DNA of 64,000 bases from Hyalangium gracile (GTDB lineage Bacteria > Myxococcota > Myxococcia > Myxococcales > Myxococcaceae). Below are positions 60,516-64,000 of this stretch, in pieces (position 1 is the stretch's first letter; every line of letters starts with the position of its first letter). The position numbers were made by a program, and so were the translations under genes. The stretch is from assembly GCF_020103725.1 (NCBI RefSeq), contig NZ_JAHXBG010000015.1, positions 62,001-126,000 on the forward strand, written 5' to 3'. A model generated the notes under the pieces. It was not told the origin of the DNA. It made no database searches and saw only the letters and a program-made list of their open reading frames with translations.

Positions 60516-62078
60516 TCAGGCTGTCGTGGGAGACTCCGCGAGCACCTCGCCCGAGAAGGCCACTTCGAGCCCGCCGTACTCGGAGGGCGCCAGCGTCAGC
60601 GTCCAGCCATGCAGCTGCGCGACATTGTGGGTGATGTGCAATCCCAGCCCCTGTCCCTGCGGAGCACGAGTCCGTGCCGCGTTGCCTCGGAACCGACGCT
60701 CCAGCAACCGCGAGCGCTCCTCCTCGGGAATGCCCGGCCCATCGTCGATGACGCGCAGGTGGAACCGCCCCTGGCGCGTGGTCTCCAGCACCACCGCCAC
60801 ATGGCCGCCCTCGCGGCCGTACCGGATTCCATTGAAGACCACGTTGCTCACCGCCTGCTCGATCAGCGTGACGTCCCCGCGCACCCACGTGGACGCGGCG
60901 GGCACCCCGCTCTCCAGCGAGATCTGCTGCTGCCGGGCAATGGGCTGGTGCCGCCCCACCACCCGGGCGATCAGCGCGTTGAGATCCACCGGCGCCTGCT
61001 GGGCCTCCGGCGCCCCCGCCTCGAGCCGGGCCGCCGCGGACAGGTTGTGCACCAGCGAGGCCATGTAGTGCGCCTCGCTCATCGCCGAGGCCACCAGCGC
61101 TGACTCCAGCGGCTCTCCCCTCCCCGCCCGCTGCTCCATCGCCGACAGGTGCCCTTGCAGCACCGTGAGGGGCGTCATCACGTCGTGCGTGGTGTTGGCC
61201 AGGAAGTCACGCAGCGCCTGCTCCCGAGCCTCCTGCTGCGCCATCTGGCTCTGGATCTCCGTCCGCGCCTCCTGGAACGCGCGCGCCAGCTCACCGATCT
61301 CGTCACTGCCCCGGACGGAGATGGGCTGCTGGTACCCACTGCCCGCGGAGGTCCTCACCTCCTCCGTGAGCCGGCGGATGCGCCCCACCACGGGCCCCAA
61401 GGCCAGCACTACCGCCACGAGGACGATGAGCGTGGGCAGTCCCCAGAGCTCCAGCGACGGCAGGAACCCGAACGAAGCCCCCGAGGGCTCCATGCGCCGC
61501 GCGAGGATGTACGCGCAGGGCCCGCCCTCCCAGGGCATCCGCAACAGCACCTCCTGAACGATCATCCCGTCCGCTCGCGACTGGCGGGTGATCGTCGCCT
61601 GTCCCGAGCGCGCAGCCGCCCGCGTCTCCTCGTCCAGCCTGGGAGCCTGCGCGTTCCGCGAGACGAGCTGGCTGTCATAGGGGAAGAGCTGGACGGACCC
61701 GGGGCCTCTCCCCGGAGGCCTCCGGTCCCGATCCGGAGGAGGCCCGTGCGGAGGCTCCATGGGAGGCGGCCCTCGCTCCCTGCCCCCATGAGGAGGACCC
61801 GACGGCCCGAACAGGCCGAAGGGGTCGCCAGGCGGAGGCTCACCACGGTCATCCCTGGGAGGCGGCCGTCCCGGAGGGCGTCCTTCTCTCACCATCCAGG
61901 ACTCGGGGGAAGCCTCGCAGCGCTCCCGCTCCCCCGCCTGCATCTGCGCGAGCGTGGACGCCTCGAGCACCTCCACCTGGGTGCGGCTCCGCAGCGATCT
62001 CTGCACGAAGCCCAGCCCGGCGATGAGCGGCACCGTCACCGCCACCGCCGTGAGCGCCAGGCGCAGCCGCAGCTTCAC
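60516..62078 (-). CDS. Two-component sensor histidine kinase
   Basis: 520 residues from a GTG at 62078 overlapping the regulator stop by four bases. First span (LALTAVAVTVPLIAGLGFVQ), a periplasmic sensor of about 200 residues with a striking Pro/Gly/Arg/Asp-rich segment (PPGRPPPRDDRGEPPPG, PPMEPPHGPPPDRDRRPPG), second span (LPTLIVLVAVVLALGPVVG), HAMP, HisKA (NTTHDVMTPLTVLQGHL, His at about 298) and HATPase (NVVFNGIRYG, IDDGPGIPEEE, GQGLGLHITHN). Phosphorylates the adjacent OmpR-type regulator. The ligand is unknown; the sensor's composition is unlike typical PAS or Cache folds. Confidence 0.93.
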   Translation of the reverse strand: MKLRLRLALTAVAVTVPLIAGLGFVQRSLRSRTQVEVLEASTLAQMQAGERERCEASPESWMVREGRPPGRPPPRDDRGEPPPGDPFGLFGPSGPPHGGRERGPPPMEPPHGPPPDRDRRPPGRGPGSVQLFPYDSQLVSRNAQAPRLDEETRAAARSGQATITRQSRADGMIVQEVLLRMPWEGGPCAYILARRMEPSGASFGFLPSLELWGLPTLIVLVAVVLALGPVVGRIRRLTEEVRTSAGSGYQQPISVRGSDEIGELARAFQEARTEIQSQMAQQEAREQALRDFLANTTHDVMTPLTVLQGHLSAMEQRAGRGEPLESALVASAMSEAHYMASLVHNLSAAARLEAGAPEAQQAPVDLNALIARVVGRHQPIARQQQISLESGVPAASTWVRGDVTLIEQAVSNVVFNGIRYGREGGHVAVVLETTRQGRFHLRVIDDGPGIPEEERSRLLERRFRGNAARTRAPQGQGLGLHITHNVAQLHGWTLTLAPSEYGGLEVAFSGEVLAESPTTA

Positions 62079-62749
62079 GAGCCATCCCCAGGCACGAGCC
62101 GATACCCCACCCCCCACACCGTCTCCACGCACTGCACGGGGCTGAGCTTGCGCCGCAGCCGCGACACATGGACGTCCAGCGTGCGCTCCGTCCCCTCCCG
62201 CTCCGGATCCAGCACGTGCTCGACCAGCCACTGCCGCGTCACCGCCTCGCGAGGCCGCCGGGCCAGCGCCGCCAGCAGCTCGAACTCCACCCGCGTCAGC
62301 TCCACCACCCGGCCCTGCACCCGCACCTCCCGGGCCTGGAAGTCGAGCCGCAGCGGGCCCACCTCCACGACGGCCTCCTCCTTCTGGAGCGAGGGCCGGC
62401 GAAGGCGCGCACGCACGCGCTCGACGAACTCCTCCGGCCAGAAGGGCTTGGTCATGTAGTCATCCGCCCCGAGCTTCAGCGAGCGCACCTTGTCCAGCGT
62501 GTCATTGCGCGCGCTGAGGATGAGGACAGGCACCTCGGAGAAGCCTCGGATGGCCTTGAGCATGTCCAGGCCGTACGTCCCCGGCAGCATCAGATCGAGC
62601 ACCACGAGGCTCACGTCCGGCAACTCACCCGCCATGAGGCTCCGGCCCTCCTTCCACCACAGGGGCTCGAAGCCCGCGCCGCGCAGGTGCTCCACGATCT
62701 GAGCGCCCAGCTGCGGGTCGTCCTCCACCAACAGGATTCGCTCCCCCAT
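62075..62749 (-). CDS. OmpR-family response regulator
   Basis: 224 residues from an ATG at 62749 with GGAGGTGTGGC upstream. Receiver domain with DD pocket (LLVEDDPQLG), D52 (SLVVLDLMLPG), K in DDYMTKPFWPEEF; C-terminal winged helix (LTRVEFELLAALARRPREAV, ERTLDVHVSRLRRKLSP). Forms an operon with the histidine kinase. A direct repeat with 11-bp period lies about 70 bp upstream, in the divergent gap to the lipoprotein gene, and is a good candidate for its own binding site. Confidence 0.95.
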   Translation of the reverse strand: MGERILLVEDDPQLGAQIVEHLRGAGFEPLWWKEGRSLMAGELPDVSLVVLDLMLPGTYGLDMLKAIRGFSEVPVLILSARNDTLDKVRSLKLGADDYMTKPFWPEEFVERVRARLRRPSLQKEEAVVEVGPLRLDFQAREVRVQGRVVELTRVEFELLAALARRPREAVTRQWLVEHVLDPEREGTERTLDVHVSRLRRKLSPVQCVETVWGVGYRLVPGDGS

Positions 62750-62816
62750 GCCACACCTCCTCCCATCCACTGGCCGCGATGGCGCCGCGAGGGATGGATG
62801 GAACCGTACCGCCATC

Positions 62817-62835
62817 TTCGTAAGAGGTTCTTAAG
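62817..62835 (+). promoter_or_regulatory. Candidate OmpR-type regulator binding site (11-bp direct repeat)
   Basis: TTCGTAAG (62817-62824) and TTCTTAAG (62828-62835) repeat with an 11-bp period, the geometry bound by tandem OmpR/PhoB-family dimers. It lies between the regulator start (62749, minus) and the lipoprotein start (62918, plus). The site is unusually AT-rich for this genome. Confidence 0.5.
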
Positions 62836-62917
62836 ATCCAGCCACTACCTTGAACATGGGACGCCGAGGGGCCGGTGGCGCTTCCCGGAAGTACCTGTTC
62901 CTCACCAGGAGCGTGTC

Positions 62918-63919
62918 ATGAAGTTCAAGGTACACATCGTTGCCACGGCCGCACTGCTCGCGACCGGTTGTGCGCAGGAAGACGTCACCGAGAACGCCAC
63001 GGTTACCGCCGCGGCCGCCATCACCGAGGCTCAGTCCACCGAGGTGCCCGTCCAGCTACAGCTGGCCATGGTGAACACCCGGCCCGTGGACCTCCGCCGG
63101 TGGACTCACGAGGGCCTCCAGTGCGACACGACGCCCACGAACACCCAGGTGGAAGTCTGCGGCAAGGAGTACCCCTCGGAGATCCACCTGGACTGGAGCG
63201 GCTGCCAGCTCCAGGGCTTCAAGCGCGAGGGTCGCCGAGGCCCCCCGCCCGCCCGAGACGGAAGCCCCCTCTCGAGCGGCGGAGGAGCCACCCGCTCCCC
63301 CGTCACCTCCACTGGAAAGGTGGACGTGGTGAGCACCACCACCGCGCAGGCGGCCTGCAGCGAGAGCACGCGGCTCGACGTCCAGCAGGAGGCCTCCTTC
63401 AACATCCAGCACACCCAGGAGGACGGTGAGCTCACCACGATCTCCGGCACCGTGACGTCCAGCAACTCCCACACCCAGGCCTCCGGCCCCCTGAGCCAGT
63501 CGAGCACCTTCGACACCACCCGGACGCGGGTGGACGCCTCCGGGAACACCGTCGACAGCGTACGCCTCACCGGGACGCTGGAGTCCTCCTTCAGCCAGTC
63601 CGAGGACGCGCGCACGCACACGAGCAACGGCACGCTGACGATGATCCAGGCCGATGGCAGTCACTCGACGGTGACGCTGACGGACGTGGTGCGGGTGCCC
63701 CGAGAGACGTGCGACTGGCCCATCTCCGGCAAGATCGCGCGCATCATCGACGGAGGCGCGAGCGTGCTCGTGTTCGGCCCCGAGTGCGGCCAGGCCACGC
63801 TCGATGGTGAGGCCATCACCCTGCCCTCGCACGGCGGTCCCGGTGGCCCGTGCGGCCGCGGTGACCAGGATGCCGGCGGTCGCGGAGGGCCGGGCGGCAG
63901 GATGGGCGGAGGGCGCTGA
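62918..63919 (+). CDS. Gly/Thr/Ser-rich lipoprotein, unknown
   Basis: 333 residues from an ATG at 62918 with AGGAG upstream; the long frame running back to 62168 is antisense to the regulator. Lipoprotein signal MKFKVHIVATAALLATGC. The mature part has a Cys-containing first domain (HEGLQCDTTPTNTQVEVCGK, IHLDWSGCQLQG), a disordered basic loop (KREGRRGPPPARDG), a beta-rich Ser/Thr repeat region (SGTVTSSNSHTQASGPLS, TRTRVDASGNTVDSVRLTGT) and a Gly/Arg/Pro tail (GGPGGPCGRGDQDAGGRGG). No family recognised. Divergent from the two-component operon and a likely target of it. Confidence 0.75.
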   Translation: MKFKVHIVATAALLATGCAQEDVTENATVTAAAAITEAQSTEVPVQLQLAMVNTRPVDLRRWTHEGLQCDTTPTNTQVEVCGKEYPSEIHLDWSGCQLQGFKREGRRGPPPARDGSPLSSGGGATRSPVTSTGKVDVVSTTTAQAACSESTRLDVQQEASFNIQHTQEDGELTTISGTVTSSNSHTQASGPLSQSSTFDTTRTRVDASGNTVDSVRLTGTLESSFSQSEDARTHTSNGTLTMIQADGSHSTVTLTDVVRVPRETCDWPISGKIARIIDGGASVLVFGPECGQATLDGEAITLPSHGGPGGPCGRGDQDAGGRGGPGGRMGGGR

Positions 63920-63949
63920 TTCGCTGAACCGCTGAACCGGGCCGGGAGG

Positions 63950-63984
63950 AGCCGGACGTGGCGTAGGGGTTACCACGTCCGGCT
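63950..63984 (+). terminator. Hairpin after the lipoprotein gene
   Basis: AGCCGGACGTGG (63950-63961), 11-nt loop, CCACGTCCGGCT (63973-63984), followed by TCGCTGT. A perfect 12-bp stem 30 bp after the stop; probable terminator. Confidence 0.7.
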
Positions 63985-64000
63985 TCGCTGTCCCGGCTCA

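Overview
This is a GC-rich chromosomal window. Its features point to a myxobacterium of the Cystobacterineae (Archangium/Cystobacter/Stigmatella/Myxococcus group). It carries three Ser/Thr kinase-fold proteins, a kinase paired with a TIGR02268/DUF2381 protein, and the remains of a SitA-type lipoprotein toxin. It also has an IF-3 gene that apparently starts at AUC and has a long C-terminal extension, as in the Myxococcus xanthus dsg gene. Species-level assignment is not possible from the sequence alone.

Layout. 1-7.3 kb is an accessory region: a truncated Fe-S PD-(D/E)XK nuclease, a broken sitA-like gene, DUF2381 plus a transmembrane kinase, XRE-regulator remnants and two Cys-rich exported proteins, ending at tRNA-Pro(GGG). 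7.3-15.2 kb is a conserved translation block on the minus strand (tRNA-Val, thrS, infC, rpmI, rplT, pheS, pheT, ihfA) with terminator or attenuator hairpins. 15.3-21.2 kb is a tightly overlapped minus-strand run: LPP20/FlgP-like, FlgT-like, PEGA, FecR, AI-2E transporter, a hypothetical protein and a family-5 uracil-DNA glycosylase. 21.3-33 kb holds a PilZ protein, an FKBP isomerase, an overlapping pair of large secreted proteins (BNR propeller with dockerin-like tail, and Ig-repeat lipoprotein with cohesin-like tail), two HExxH metallopeptidases and a cold-shock gene between them.

33-50 kb: a kinase with TPR repeats, DHH phosphoesterase, DUF3105 lipoprotein, a 1,114-residue Ala/Lys-rich helical protein of unknown function, a VWA lipoprotein, a membrane protein, an esterase, a predicted pseudokinase, a hypothetical exported protein, PilZ, and an NTF2-like/LytS-like/LytTR operon. 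50-60.5 kb: a module of DUF3686 AAA ATPase, flotillin and YqiJ/NfeD-like membrane protein, divergent from a type IB topoisomerase, and bounded by two inverted copies of an unusual palindromic element. 60.5-64 kb: an OmpR-type two-component system divergent from a Gly/Thr-rich lipoprotein, with an 11-bp-period direct repeat between them.

The best candidates for undescribed biology are the bounded flotillin/AAA/topoisomerase module, the 1,114-aa helical protein, the putative cohesin-dockerin pair, the FlgP/FlgT-like operon in an apparently non-flagellated lineage, and the pseudokinase. No CRISPR array, rRNA or intact insertion sequence was seen.
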